Of a stretch of 32,092 bases of DNA, positions 24,689-32,092 are shown in pieces. Position numbers and translations under genes: made by a program. Source of the DNA: Embleya scabrispora DSM 41855 (GTDB lineage Bacteria; Actinomycetota; Actinomycetes; Streptomycetales; Streptomycetaceae); assembly GCF_000372745.1 (NCBI RefSeq), contig NZ_KB889732.1:100-32191 (forward strand). Direction: 5' to 3'. The notes beneath the pieces are model-generated. The model made no database searches. It saw only the letters and a list, made by a program, of their open reading frames with translations, and was not told where the DNA came from. Each line of letters starts with the position of its first letter. The first letter of the stretch is position 1.

Positions 24689-26212
24689 GTGACCGACAGG
24701 CCGAACCTGATTCCCGCACCGCGTCGACTGGAATTGACCGGAGGCTCGGGGCCGCTCGGCGACACGGTGGAGCACCGCGTCGATCCGGAACTCGGGCCGG
24801 AGGCGTACCGGCTCACCGTGGCGGCCGACCGGGTGGAGATCGTCGGTGGCGACGACGCGGGTGTGTTCTGGGGGCGGCAGACCCTGCGCCAACTGGGCGG
24901 CCCGAACGCCTTCCGTCGCGCGCCGCTGAGCCGGGAGCCGGTCGTCGTCCCATACCTCATCGTCGAGGACGCGCCGCGTTTCGCCTGGCGGGGCATGATG
25001 CTCGACGTCGCACGGCACTTCATGGCCAAGGACGACGTGTTGCGCTACGTGGACGTACTGGCCGCGCACAAGCTGAACGTGCTGCACCTGCACCTCACCG
25101 ACGACCAGGGGTGGCGCGTCGAGATCAAGCGGTATCCGCGGCTGACCGAAGTGGGCGCGTGGCGGCCCCGGACCCGGCTGGGCTGGGGAGAGCCGGCGCT
25201 CTGGGACGAGCGTCCGCACGGGGGCTTCCACACCCAGGACGACCTGCGGGAGATCGTCGCCTACGCGGCCGAGCGGCATGTTCGGGTCGTACCCGAGATC
25301 GACCTGCCCGGGCATTCGCAGGCGGCCATTGCGGCGTACCCGGAACTGGGCAACGCCGACGTGGTGGACACCGGTGCGCTGGGAGTGAAGACCGATTGGG
25401 GCATCAGCCCTCACGTGTTGGCCCCCACCGACGCGGTGATCCGGTTCTACGAGGGCGTGTTCACCGAGATCCTGGAGCTGTTTCCCGGAAGGTACGTGCA
25501 CATCGGCGGCGACGAGTGTCTCAAGGAACAGTGGCGCGAATCACCCACCGCCCAGGCCCGCATCGCCGAACTGGGCGTCGACGACGAGGACGGTCTCCAG
25601 TCCTGGATGATCCGCCATTTCGACCACTGGCTGGCCGAACGGGGGCGCCGACTCATCGGCTGGGACGAGATCCTGCAAGGCGGTCTGGCCCCCGGCGCGG
25701 CGGTCATGTGCTGGCGCTGGTACACCGGAGGCATCGCCGCCGCCGAGGCCGGCCACGACGTCGTGATGTGTCCTCAGCAGGAGGTCTACCTCGACCACGT
25801 CCAGTCGGCGGACGCGGGTGAACCCGTTCCCTTCGGCTGGGTGCACACCTTGGAGGACGTCTACCGGTTCGAACCCGTACCACCACGGCTGACCGGCACT
25901 CCCCACGCGGCACACGTTGTCGGAGCCCAAGCCAACCTGTGGAGCGAAGTCACCGAGAACCGGGGCCGCGTGGACTATCAGGCGTTCCCCCGCCTCGCGG
26001 CCTTCGCGGAAGCGGTGTGGTCCACCCTGCCGCACCCGGACGAGCGCGACTTCGACGACTTCGAGCGCCGGATGCACGAGGCGCACTACGCCCGCCTGGA
26101 AGCGCTGGGCATCGCCTACCGACCGCCCGCCGGCCCACACCCCTGGCAACAACGCCCCGGCGTCCCCGGCCGAATGCACCACAAACCCCGCCGCCCATGG
26201 CACACGGCCTGA
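24689..26212 (+). CDS. GH20 beta-N-acetylhexosaminidase
   Basis: A 507-residue glycoside hydrolase of family 20, releasing terminal beta-linked N-acetylhexosamines by substrate-assisted catalysis. An N-terminal GH20b domain (about 1-95) includes AYRLTV and GVFWGRQTLRQL. The barrel begins with RFAWRGMMLDVARHFM, followed by NVLHLHLTDDQGWRVEIKRY, RVVPEIDLPGHSQAAI, and the catalytic pair D275-E276 in HIGGDECLKE. Active-site aromatic residues follow (WDEI, MCWRWY, GAQANLWSE). GGAG lies about 5 nt before GTG 24689. Unlike secreted Streptomyces chitobiases it shows no signal peptide, so it probably acts inside the cell on imported chitobiose or similar oligosaccharides. It is monocistronic here, with no transporter beside it. 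Confidence 0.95.
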   Translation: MTDRPNLIPAPRRLELTGGSGPLGDTVEHRVDPELGPEAYRLTVAADRVEIVGGDDAGVFWGRQTLRQLGGPNAFRRAPLSREPVVVPYLIVEDAPRFAWRGMMLDVARHFMAKDDVLRYVDVLAAHKLNVLHLHLTDDQGWRVEIKRYPRLTEVGAWRPRTRLGWGEPALWDERPHGGFHTQDDLREIVAYAAERHVRVVPEIDLPGHSQAAIAAYPELGNADVVDTGALGVKTDWGISPHVLAPTDAVIRFYEGVFTEILELFPGRYVHIGGDECLKEQWRESPTAQARIAELGVDDEDGLQSWMIRHFDHWLAERGRRLIGWDEILQGGLAPGAAVMCWRWYTGGIAAAEAGHDVVMCPQQEVYLDHVQSADAGEPVPFGWVHTLEDVYRFEPVPPRLTGTPHAAHVVGAQANLWSEVTENRGRVDYQAFPRLAAFAEAVWSTLPHPDERDFDDFERRMHEAHYARLEALGIAYRPPAGPHPWQQRPGVPGRMHHKPRRPWHTA

Positions 26213-26394
26213 ACACCCGCCCACTCGCGTTTCAGCCGGGCGCTTCACACGTGGGTCCCGCCGGTAGGTGCGCAGCCGGTTCGCGGCCGGCCGGGAACAC
26301 TCGGGCCGGTGCGCCGTTCCGCCGGGTGACATGGGCAGGTTCCGCCCGCGTCGACCTGCGGGAGGTCTCGGGTCCGGCCGGGACGACGGGCCGC

Positions 26395-26640
26395 TGATCG
26401 CGTCGCCGACGGGTTTGGCGCCGAGTACGCGGAAGAGCACGGCCATGATCGCGGCGTTGTACGCGACCAGCCATCCCTTCCAGCCGGCCGGCGTCGCCGC
26501 CGCCTTCGGGCCGCCGACCAAGTACACCCCAGGGGTACCACCGCGCACAACGACGCGATCGCCACGAACACCGCCGCATCCGCCGCGGACCAACTCGCCA
26601 AGTGGTCGGCCGCGTGGCCGAAGCCGCCGAGGTGAGCGCT
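26395..26640 (-). pseudogene. Membrane protein remnant, GAP/Sap-like C-terminus
   Basis: Two frames together give a plausible membrane protein end. HAADHLASWSAADAAVFVAI with SLCAVV (about 26630-26545) continues after a frame change at about 26540 as GVYLVGGPKAAATPAGWKGW, then LVAYNAAIMAVLFRVLGAKP and VGDAISG (to about 26395). The WKxWLVxxNAAxMAVLxxVLGAKxxGD ending resembles the final helix region of the GAP (Sap, sulfolipid-1-addressing) family. No start or proper stop remains. The family call rests on memory of the motif and is moderate. Confidence 0.4.
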
Positions 26641-26654
26641 GAGGTCATGGCGGC

Positions 26655-27150
26655 TTGACGGCAACGGGCCGGCTCGAGGTTCGGTTCCTCCAGGCACTGG
26701 ACGTGCGCAGTGAGCGGCTCGTCCGGAGCGGGCAGGCCGAACGGGCGCACGCGTGCATCGTCGAGGCAATGGGCGAAATGAAAAGCCGTAGCGTGACGGC
26801 TACCAGGCAATTGCCTGGCACAGCCTCGGGCCCGCCTGCTCGCGTCGGGAGCGCCGGAAGCAGCGCTGACCGCCTGCCGGGACGCGGCACAGCTCTACTG
26901 CGACAGGGCGCGCGCTCATCGGGATCGGCGCGGGGAATTGGAGGAAGAGGACGACTGGGACGACGATCACCGCTACTCCGTGGCGTACCTGCTCGAGCGG
27001 CCATGCGAGGAGTTGAAGTCCTCGCGAATGAAGGTCCGTCGAACCGAGCAGAATCTGCACGACGCCCTGCTCCCCCTGAGTGCCTGCCTGGAGCGGCTCG
27101 ACCGCACCGACGAGGCGGCGGCCGGCCCCGAAGCCGCCGCGCCCCGACTG
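26655..27150 (+). pseudogene. TPR-like helical protein remnant in two frames
   Basis: The 5' piece (26655 to about 26800) reads LDVRSERLVRSGQAERAHAC, then IVEAMGEMKSR. After the palindrome at 26803-26818 a second frame reads ARLLASGAPEAALTACRDAA, then QLYCDRARAHRDRRGELEEE, then YSVAYLLERPCEELKSS and LHDALLPLSACLERLDRTDE. The helical, Ala/Leu-spaced pattern resembles tetratricopeptide-type repeats. The two pieces need a frame change exactly around the palindrome. No ribosome binding site or natural stop was found. It runs into the transposase remnant downstream. Confidence 0.4.
26803..26818. repeat. Perfect 16-bp palindrome at a frame break
   Basis: CCAGGCAATTGCCTGG is fully self-complementary. 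It sits where the TPR-like remnant changes frame. It may be a scar of an excised element or a regulator-type operator by chance; no flanking direct repeats were noticed. Confidence 0.5.
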
Positions 27151-27181
27151 AATGATGAGTCCAAGGGCATGGTGACGTGCA

Positions 27182-27412
27182 GTGGTCGTAGGCGGTCGGT
27201 GATCGCTGGAGAGGTTGACCCGTCTTGTCGTTGTGCCGGATCGCCGCGGTCAGGGCGTGGACGCGACCGAGGATGGGGACGGCAATGCCTGCGCGGCTCT
27301 TGCCGCCCGTGTCGTTCCAGGTCGAGCCGACCTTTGCAGGTCTGCCCGATCGACTCGACGACCTGCCACGGCGGTTCGAACAGGCGGTGGTGGGGATGAT
27401 CGACGCCGGGTG
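27182..27412 (-). pseudogene. Transposase C-terminal remnant, possibly IS982-like
   Basis: Minus-strand reading gives LFEPPWQVVESIGQTCKGRL and DLERH in one frame. After a one-base shift at about 27310 it gives GKSRAGIAVPILGRVHALTA, then AIRHNDKTGQPLQRSPTAYDH in another. The pattern (KGQLDLERHGGRT, ALTAAIWHN, RSLTAYDH-stop) is familiar from the ends of actinomycete transposases, which I associate with IS982-type elements. The natural stop after DH has been lost (TGC instead). Catalytic DDE residues are not covered except perhaps the final Glu. It is dead. Confidence 0.5.
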
Positions 27413-27498
27413 GATATCCGTTGTCGCGACGGCCGCTCGGCGTGCGAGGATGCGCAGCGCATCACAGACCGACAGCACAGCACGTTGGAGGATCCGGC

Positions 27499-28494
27499 AT
27501 GTCGACCGCGGCTCCGTCGTTTCCCGTGGGGGTGCCCGCTCATCCCGAACTCCTCGAGCGGGGGCACCCATTCCGGCAGTGGAAGACCTGGCGGATCCCC
27601 GGGACCGAGCTGACCTTGACCGGATACTCCCGTGCCAACGACAAGACGTTCTTTCACATCCCGGAGCTGCGGTGTGCCTTGGACGCGGGGCTGTGCGAAG
27701 GGCGCCGTCCCGACACCGTCTTCCTTACGCACACGCACCACGACCACGCCAAGGACCTCGACTTCTTGGCCGCGAGGCCAGGCGGGACAGACATCTACCT
27801 GCCCGCCGACGCGGTGCCGCACGCGGAGTCGTACATCCGCTCGTGCGCCGAACTCAATCATGGGACGGCGTTCGACCCCGACCTCATGGGTCACCGGCTG
27901 CACGGCGTGCGCGATGGCGACGAGTTCGCGTTCGGGCGCGCCGGGCACCGGGTGCGGGTGCTGGAGTGCCTGCACAAGGTGCCGTGCGTCGGGTACGCGT
28001 TCTCCGAGCGGCGTAAGACGCTGCGTTCCGAATTCGAGGAGCTGCGGCGGACGTTGGTCGCGGAGGGCCGGGGCGCGGAGTTCGGCCGGGTGATGGCCGA
28101 GCGTCGCAAGCAGGGGGTGGAGGTGGACGAGGAGGTCCGGCGGCCGCTGTTCGCGTACCTGGGCGATACGCACACCGACGTGTTCGAGCGCAATCCGTGG
28201 CTGTTCACGTACCCGGTCGTCATCACGGAGTGCACGTTCCTCGACGACGCGGAGCTCGCGCGAGCGGATCGGGTCGGCCACACGGTCTGGAGCCGACTGC
28301 GGCCCATCGTCGATGCGCACCCGGACACGTTGTTCGTACTGATCCACTTCAGCCTGAGGTACTCCGACCGCGAGGTCTTGGAGTTCTTCGCACGGCACCG
28401 GGCGCAAGGGCGGGCCCCGATGCCGGACAACGTCGTGTTGTGGGCGCATCCGGAGAGCCGGCTGCCCGAGCAACATCAGCAGCGTGATTCGTGA
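27499..28494 (+). CDS. RNase Z-like MBL-fold metallohydrolase
   Basis: A 331-residue metallo-beta-lactamase-fold protein. The metal motif is H78-T-H80-H81-D82-H83 in FLTHTHHDHAKD. Further metal-ligand motifs are the HKVPCVGYAF region, D in YLGDTHTD, and the late His in LIHFSLRYSDREVLEF. The HFSLRYS segment and the HxxPxxGY region resemble the tRNase Z group. A cap-like insertion (EELRRTLVAEGRGAEFGRVM) sits where RNase Z has variable elements. It could be a tRNA 3' processing enzyme paralogue or a hydrolase of other substrates; the longer N-terminus favours the latter. GGAGG lies 7 nt before ATG 27499, which excludes the upstream in-frame start at 27421. A hairpin follows 4 nt after the stop. 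Confidence 0.9.
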   Translation: MSTAAPSFPVGVPAHPELLERGHPFRQWKTWRIPGTELTLTGYSRANDKTFFHIPELRCALDAGLCEGRRPDTVFLTHTHHDHAKDLDFLAARPGGTDIYLPADAVPHAESYIRSCAELNHGTAFDPDLMGHRLHGVRDGDEFAFGRAGHRVRVLECLHKVPCVGYAFSERRKTLRSEFEELRRTLVAEGRGAEFGRVMAERRKQGVEVDEEVRRPLFAYLGDTHTDVFERNPWLFTYPVVITECTFLDDAELARADRVGHTVWSRLRPIVDAHPDTLFVLIHFSLRYSDREVLEFFARHRAQGRAPMPDNVVLWAHPESRLPEQHQQRDS

Positions 28495-28497
28495 GGG

Positions 28498-28531
28498 ACC
28501 CCGCCGACACGCTCGCGCGTCCCGGCGGGGT
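28498..28531 (+). terminator. Hairpin terminator after the metallohydrolase
   Basis: ACCCCGCCG (28498-28506) and CGGCGGGGT (28523-28531) form a perfect 9-bp stem 4 nt after the metallohydrolase stop, followed by TTCCC. It is a convincing factor-independent-like terminator for that gene. Confidence 0.7.
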
Positions 28532-28681
28532 TCCCGCAGTCGCACGCGTTGCGCGTTCTCGCGAGCAAACCGAGCGCGGAAGCAGGGTTCGGGCGGCCTT
28601 GGTCCGCCGGCCGCAGCGCCGGGTGGCGGTCGTCGGCCTGCCAACCACGGATCCGCGACACGGGCGGGATGGAGTGGCGGT

Positions 28682-28704
28682 GGGTGGGTGGGTGGGTGGG
28701 TGGG
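28682..28704 (+). repeat. (GGGT)n tract, predicted G-quadruplex
   Basis: Six GGG runs separated by single T residues occupy 28682-28704. Four or more G3 runs with 1-nt loops form very stable parallel quadruplexes in DNA or RNA. It lies about 150 bp after the terminator of the metallohydrolase gene, in no gene. It is also a simple repeat prone to slippage. Confidence 0.85.
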
Positions 28705-28861
28705 ATGCGACGAGACTGCTGCACGTTTGCCTCGTCCTGACCAGCCACGTTCATCGCGTCAGAGCCAGAAGCGGCCACCACTCGAAGGAGCGAAGGCCCT
28801 GAACCGAGGTTGTCCCGTCGCAATGCAAATGTCGATTGCGACGCCTACGAGCCGGGCGGTT

Positions 28862-28908
28862 GCCATGTCGTTGAGAACACGAGTTCTGCTGTTCGCAAAC
28901 GACATGGC
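28862..28908. repeat. Nested inverted repeat (11-bp outer, 5-bp inner)
   Basis: GCCATGTCGTT (28862-28872) and AACGACATGGC (28898-28908) are perfect complements with a 25-nt spacer. Inside, AGAAC-ACGA-GTTCT forms a second hairpin. The whole could fold as an interrupted stem on either strand, or represent paired protein-binding half-sites or ends of a lost element. No gene covers it. Confidence 0.6.
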
Positions 28909-29066
28909 TTCTGCGGAAGTGGCGAGAGCGAATCGTGGGTGCCGAGGATGCTGTAGTGCCGCGCGAGACGGCTCGCCGGTTCTGCTGCGGTCGGCAGGTG
29001 GAACGCTCGAGCGCCGAAGCCGCCAAGCCGGCCGCCGGCCGAAGTTTGATCGCTCCCGCGCCGTTG

Positions 29067-29336
29067 TCAGGGCCGGAGTTGCCGTGCCTGCGGGTCGAAG
29101 CAGTTGAGGCCCAGCGACGAGGCGACTTCCGCTGCGTGGGCGGATGCCTCCTCGGCCGTGCTCCAGCTCATGGGGAAGTAGATCAGCGGGCCGCAGGCAG
29201 CGCCAATCGGCGGCCCCGCCGACCAGGGCGAGTCCTCGTCGTCGTTCTCCGTGGGATCCGGCCACCGGTCCGACAGCGCGGCGACGAACGCCGTGATGCG
29301 ATCCACCGGGGGGACGACGGGCTCCTCCGTGTCCAT
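29067..29336 (-). CDS. Small conserved acidic protein of unknown function
   Basis: An 89-residue soluble protein from ATG 29336. It has an N-terminal acidic helix (RITAFVAALSDRWPDPTEND), a DEDSPWS motif, a central strand pair (GPLIYFPMSWSTAEEAS), and the tail AHAAEVASSLGLNCFDPQ. The order of elements is familiar from short actinomycete proteins that occur near polymorphic-toxin or SMI1/KNR4-type loci, so an immunity-protein role is possible. That is a guess from resemblance. There are no Cys pairs, membrane segments or catalytic motifs. No strong ribosome binding site was identified. It has no same-strand neighbour. Confidence 0.65.
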   Translation of the reverse strand: MDTEEPVVPPVDRITAFVAALSDRWPDPTENDDEDSPWSAGPPIGAACGPLIYFPMSWSTAEEASAHAAEVASSLGLNCFDPQARQLRP

Positions 29337-29547
29337 GTTCGCAGCCGGGCCCTGTCCGAAAAACGCGAGGCCCCTCAGGAGCCGTTGTCCCCGTCGACGC
29401 GGACGGCATTAGCTTGTGCTTTATGGTCTGACCTCGAACGCAGGCCCGAATGTGATCACCCGGATGGGTATTCGCCGGACATGAAGGCGGCCTTCGGCTG
29501 ATCCTGTGCTCCGACCAAGGACGCACTCGCCGGGCCACCACCGGGCC

Positions 29548-29990
29548 CGGGGGTTCTACGCGGTCACCACCGACGAGTTGCACCCACGGTGGCCGCAGAG
29601 CGCGGAAGTCCTGGTCCGCACCGAGGCCTTCGCCGAACCCCCCGCGCCCGCCTGGGCGGAGCAGGCCGCGCTCGAACTGCCGGGGTTGAACGTGGTGGTG
29701 GCCACCCAGGGCGAAGGCCAGCACCTCGTGCGGCTGCGGGACGGCTCCCTGTGGGAGGCGTCCGCGACACGTGCGTGGGGACGACCCGGCCGTGGCTGGA
29801 TCCCGTGGTCCTGGGATCCGCGGTCCATCTGTGGCCGGCGAACGGAGGCGGCACCTCGGCGTTGCGCGGTGGGATCCGGGTGCGAACGGGCGACCGGGAG
29901 GTCCACGTCGTTTTCACCGAAGGGTCACCCCGGAGGCGCGTGTTCCAGGCGTTTGCCCGAGGAACGATCGTGGCGACGTCGAGGCTCGAA
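29548..29990 (+). pseudogene. Frameshifted hypothetical gene
   Basis: The first frame reads GFYAVTTDELHPRWPQSAEV, then LVRTEAFAEPPAPAWAEQAA, then LNVVVATQGEGQHLVRLRDG and SLWEAS. At about 29775 the coding-like signal moves to another frame: TRPWLDPVVLGSAVHLWPAN, then GGGTSALRGGIRVRTGDREV and HVVFTEG. Third-position G/C is high in each piece. No start with a binding site, no clean end and no recognised family were found. It may be a single broken gene. Confidence 0.35.
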
Positions 29991-30318
29991 ACGCCGATGT
30001 CGGATGCGGTCGAGCCTGGGCGGTTTCCCCCGATTCGCCTGCGGAAGGTTGGGGCGGCGAGGGTGGGTTGCGGGGCGTGCCCAGCGAGCGGGTCGAGGAC
30101 CGGATGCTGCGGAGTGCCGGTGGCGGGGATGCCCGGCACCGGCGAGGCCGCCCGAATCCGGCCTGGGACTGACTGCCGGTCATACCCGGGGGGATTGCGG
30201 AACCTGCGGATCCGCCTGTGCGGTTACCCGCTGCCGGGGCCTCATGCCTTTCGGAGGGGGCGGCTCGTCCGTCTCCGGAGTGACGTCAACTCTCCGAGAT
30301 CCCAAGAGACTGTGGTCC

Positions 30319-30876
30319 GTGAAAACGATCAACAGACCCCGCCAGAACGGGACTTCACCCGACACCGAGCGGCCCGTCCCGAGATGGGCCGTCGTCACCG
30401 CGCGCGCGATCCCGTTCGTGCTGCTGCCCCAGTGCCTGTGGCGGCTGCCGTACGCCTTCGACTTCAAGATGGGCATGATCGATCCGAACTCGCCTGCCAT
30501 GCCGCCGTGGTACTGGGCCGTCCCCTACGTCTTCGGTCTCAGCGTGCTGACGGAGGCACTGGCACTGCTCGCCTTCGGCCTGGTGCGACCGTGGGGCGAG
30601 GTGGCACCCGCATGGTTGCCGATCATCGGCGGGAAACGCATCCCGCCCCTGGCGGCGATCATCCCCGCCACCATCGGTGGCCTGGTCCTGACCGCCGTCT
30701 GGGGAAGCGCGCTGCTCGCCTGGCTCCACGTCCCGGGATTGCACGCCCTGGGGTACTCCAACGGCTGGTGGGAGTTGCTGGCAAAGGTGTGCATCATCCC
30801 GGCGACGCTGTGGGGCCCCATGCTCCTGGCCCTGACCTACGCCTACTACGTGCGTCGCTGCCGACCAGCCCGATGA
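30319..30876 (+). CDS. Four-helix integral membrane protein of unknown function
   Basis: A 185-residue membrane protein. Four hydrophobic segments are clear: WAVVTARAIPFVLLPQCLWR, then WAVPYVFGLSVLTEALALLA, then LAAIIPATIGGLVLTAVWGS, and VCIIPATLWGPMLLALTYAY with a basic end (VRRCRPAR). The first loop contains FDFKMGMIDP. The pattern matches small uncharacterised actinomycete membrane proteins; I do not recognise a named family. GTG 30319 with AAGAGA about 10 nt upstream is the chosen start; GTG 30280 in the same frame is an alternative. The frame stays open far upstream, but that part belongs to other debris. Confidence 0.75.
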   Translation: MKTINRPRQNGTSPDTERPVPRWAVVTARAIPFVLLPQCLWRLPYAFDFKMGMIDPNSPAMPPWYWAVPYVFGLSVLTEALALLAFGLVRPWGEVAPAWLPIIGGKRIPPLAAIIPATIGGLVLTAVWGSALLAWLHVPGLHALGYSNGWWELLAKVCIIPATLWGPMLLALTYAYYVRRCRPAR

Positions 30877-31203
30877 GAGCCACCGAGTCGGAGACTCGGC
30901 ACCACAACGACCCGCAGGCGCCATCACATTGCGAACCATCCGGGCCGGCCGTACCTGGGCGTGACGGCGTTCGCGTGATCGTGCGCTGCCCGGCAGCATC
31001 ACCAGGGCACGCTGGTCGACCCTGGGCGCCTTCACCAGCACCGCCGACGGCTTCGGCCCGACCATCCACGACAAGGTCGGCGGCCACGGCCACCCCGGTC
31101 GCAGCAGCCGCGGCCCGTCTCACCTGCTGCAACCGGCTCACAAGCTCGACTTCCGTTCCGCGGGCACGCACAAGGAAACCATCCGCGGCCGGGTTCGCCG
31201 CGC
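30877..31203. other. Intergenic stretch without a gene
   Basis: About 330 bp between the membrane protein and the minus-strand ORF ending at 31204. Open frames exist on both strands but show no ribosome binding site or motif; no strong terminator-like hairpin was noticed. Confidence 0.4.
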
Positions 31204-31494
31204 TCACCGACCTTGGTTCTTCGCCGCGCGGCGGGAGCACAGGAGTTCGAGCGTGAGGAGGATCAGCGAGACGGCGACGATGACGGCGACCATCGGCAAC
31301 AGGTATCGGTCGACATTGGTGAGCGCACCCGGCCGCCCCGGTCGAGTCGACCACGCCGGCACTGAGAGGATCCTGAGAGGCGGGGGTGCCCACGCTGTCC
31401 GCAGGGCCTCGCCACCGGTGTGAGTCTTCTCCGGAGGGCCCGGTGACGAGGCGACCCTCGAACAGCGGGCGTGATGCCGGGTGGTCTTCGTCAT
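31204..31494 (-). CDS. Possible small single-pass membrane protein
   Basis: A 96-residue frame from ATG 31494. The last 35 residues contain one good transmembrane segment (LLPMVAVIVAVSLILLTLEL) followed by a positively charged end (SRRAAKNQGR), which would stay in the cytoplasm. Third-position G/C is high in that part. The first 55 residues are Pro/Arg-rich and there is no ribosome binding site at the ATG, so the true protein may be shorter or a remnant. There is no family assignment. Confidence 0.3.
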   Translation of the reverse strand: MTKTTRHHARCSRVASSPGPPEKTHTGGEALRTAWAPPPLRILSVPAWSTRPGRPGALTNVDRYLLPMVAVIVAVSLILLTLELLCSRRAAKNQGR

Positions 31495-31722
31495 GGTCGC
31501 CAAGTCCGCAGGGTCGGTCTCTCGGGTGTTCCGGCGTTCCCCGCGGCGGTCCGGCCGCACCGAGGGCGAGCACCGTGGATCCGCGAGTGGCGTGCCGCCG
31601 CCGGCCGGGCCGGCGGTCGGCGGCCGCCGCACCCTCCGTCCCGCGCTTCGGCTCCCGTTGGCTACCGGCCCCCTTGACGTGGCCGGGAGTTCGGAGACCG
31701 CGTCAGCGGCGAAGGCGCGGGG

Positions 31723-32092
31723 TCATGTGTCGCCGCCGGTGGTGTCGTGCGGTGGGCCTGGGGGACGGTTCGGTTCCGACGGCAGTACGACCCGGAACAG
31801 CGCTCCTCCGCCCGGTGCTTCGTCCACGTCAACGCTCCCGTGGTGGGCGGCCACGAGTTGGTGCACGATGGCCAGGCCCAGGCCCACGCCGCCGGAGTCG
31901 CGGTCGCGGCTGGGGTCCAGGCGTACGAACCGGCCGAAGATGCGGTCGCGTTCGGCGGGGGGCACGCCGGGGCCGTCGTCGGCCACCTCGAGCACGGCCG
32001 TGTGTCCGTCGGGCGACGGGGCGACCGTCAGGCGTACTGCGGAGGAGGCGTGGGTCGCGGCGTTGTCGGCGAGGTTGCGCAGGACCTGGGCG
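31723..32092 (-). CDS. Sensor histidine kinase, C-terminal ATPase domain (cut by window end)
   Basis: The frame enters at the window edge and ends at TGA 31723 (122 residues visible). It is the HATPase_c domain of a HisKA-type kinase: the N-box LRNLADNAATHAS, the G1 box EVADDGPGVP, the F-box DRIFGRFVRLD, and the G2 box SGGVGLGLAIVHQLVAAHHG. It ends with the usual FRVVLP strand plus a Pro-rich tail of about 20 residues. The membrane and dimerisation parts and the partner response regulator should lie beyond the window. The substrate signal is unknown. Confidence 0.9.
   Translation of the reverse strand, partial: AQVLRNLADNAATHASSAVRLTVAPSPDGHTAVLEVADDGPGVPPAERDRIFGRFVRLDPSRDRDSGGVGLGLAIVHQLVAAHHGSVDVDEAPGGGALFRVVLPSEPNRPPGPPHDTTGGDT

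Larger units (their letters stand above)
28532..29066. other. Geneless stretch with structured repeats
   Basis: About 530 bp without a defensible gene. Every open frame lacks a binding site and recognisable motif. It contains the G-run tract at 28682-28704 and the nested inverted repeat at 28862-28908. Average G+C drops around 28800-28920 compared with its surroundings, which may mark transferred sequence. Confidence 0.45.

Noticed and set aside
23089-25029. 646-aa minus-strand open frame
   Set aside because: Mostly a shifted reading of the nuclease gene (Pro/Ser/Thr-rich). Only the short AAA-like part near 24250-24330 was used, as part of the ATPase remnant.
28682-28704. CRISPR or minisatellite interpretation of the GGGT repeats
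   Set aside because: The unit is 4 bp with no spacers; it is a simple repeat and quadruplex motif.
1-32092. tRNA, rRNA, riboswitch and CRISPR content
   Set aside because: No cloverleaf-like segment, rRNA signature, known riboswitch core or spaced direct repeats were recognised by eye on either strand.

Overview
The window is high-GC actinomycete DNA, most like Streptomyces, Kitasatospora or Embleya. This rests on strong third-position G/C, frequent GTG starts, GTGA start/stop overlaps between operon genes, a SpoIIE phosphatase fused to an RsbW-like ATPase, and an F420-type reductase. No tRNA, rRNA, CRISPR array or replication origin was seen. The many truncated and frameshifted genes and transposase scraps suggest an accessory or chromosome-arm region; that placement is inference.

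Layout. 1-1335: tail of an IS110-family transposase, a small propeller-like protein, and a geneless stretch. 1336-7192: a GAF/PAS/SpoIIE/HATPase signalling protein, a hairpin over its stop region, then a complete sugar ABC importer (lipoprotein, single-domain ATPase, permease) of the xylose/ribose type. 7193-9110: debris, including a short motif like a group II intron reverse transcriptase, a broken gene with tandem helix-turn-helix modules, and a HEAT-repeat scrap. 9123-16426: a NarL-type two-component system divergent from an envelope operon. That operon holds a lipoprotein with a duplicated Cys motif, a peptidoglycan-binding adaptor, a MacB-like ATPase and permease, and an S41 PDZ protease, and ends at a 13-bp perfect hairpin. 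16427-18046: gene graveyard (IS630 scrap, XRE-type N-terminal scrap) and an F420-type reductase with an abnormal tail. 18265-20079: AraC-type regulator divergent from a phytanoyl-CoA-dioxygenase-like oxygenase.

20170-24330 looks like a decayed defence or mobile locus. It holds a helicase pseudogene (DEAH changed to DKAH, at least four frame changes), an intact 675-aa protein with a C-terminal PD-(D/E)XK nuclease signature, and the end of an AAA/SMC-like ATPase just upstream of it. 24689-26212 is a GH20 hexosaminidase without a signal peptide. 26395-27412 holds three further gene remnants. 27499-28494 is an RNase Z-like metallohydrolase ended by a hairpin. The remainder has a G-quadruplex tract, a nested inverted repeat, a small conserved protein, a frameshifted gene, a four-helix membrane protein, and a sensor kinase cut by the window edge.

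The best candidate for an undescribed system is the helical-repeat/nuclease gene at 22043-24070 with its degraded ATPase partner. The tandem helix-turn-helix protein, the alternative hairpins at 3843-3874 and the duplicated-Cys lipoprotein operon are also worth attention.
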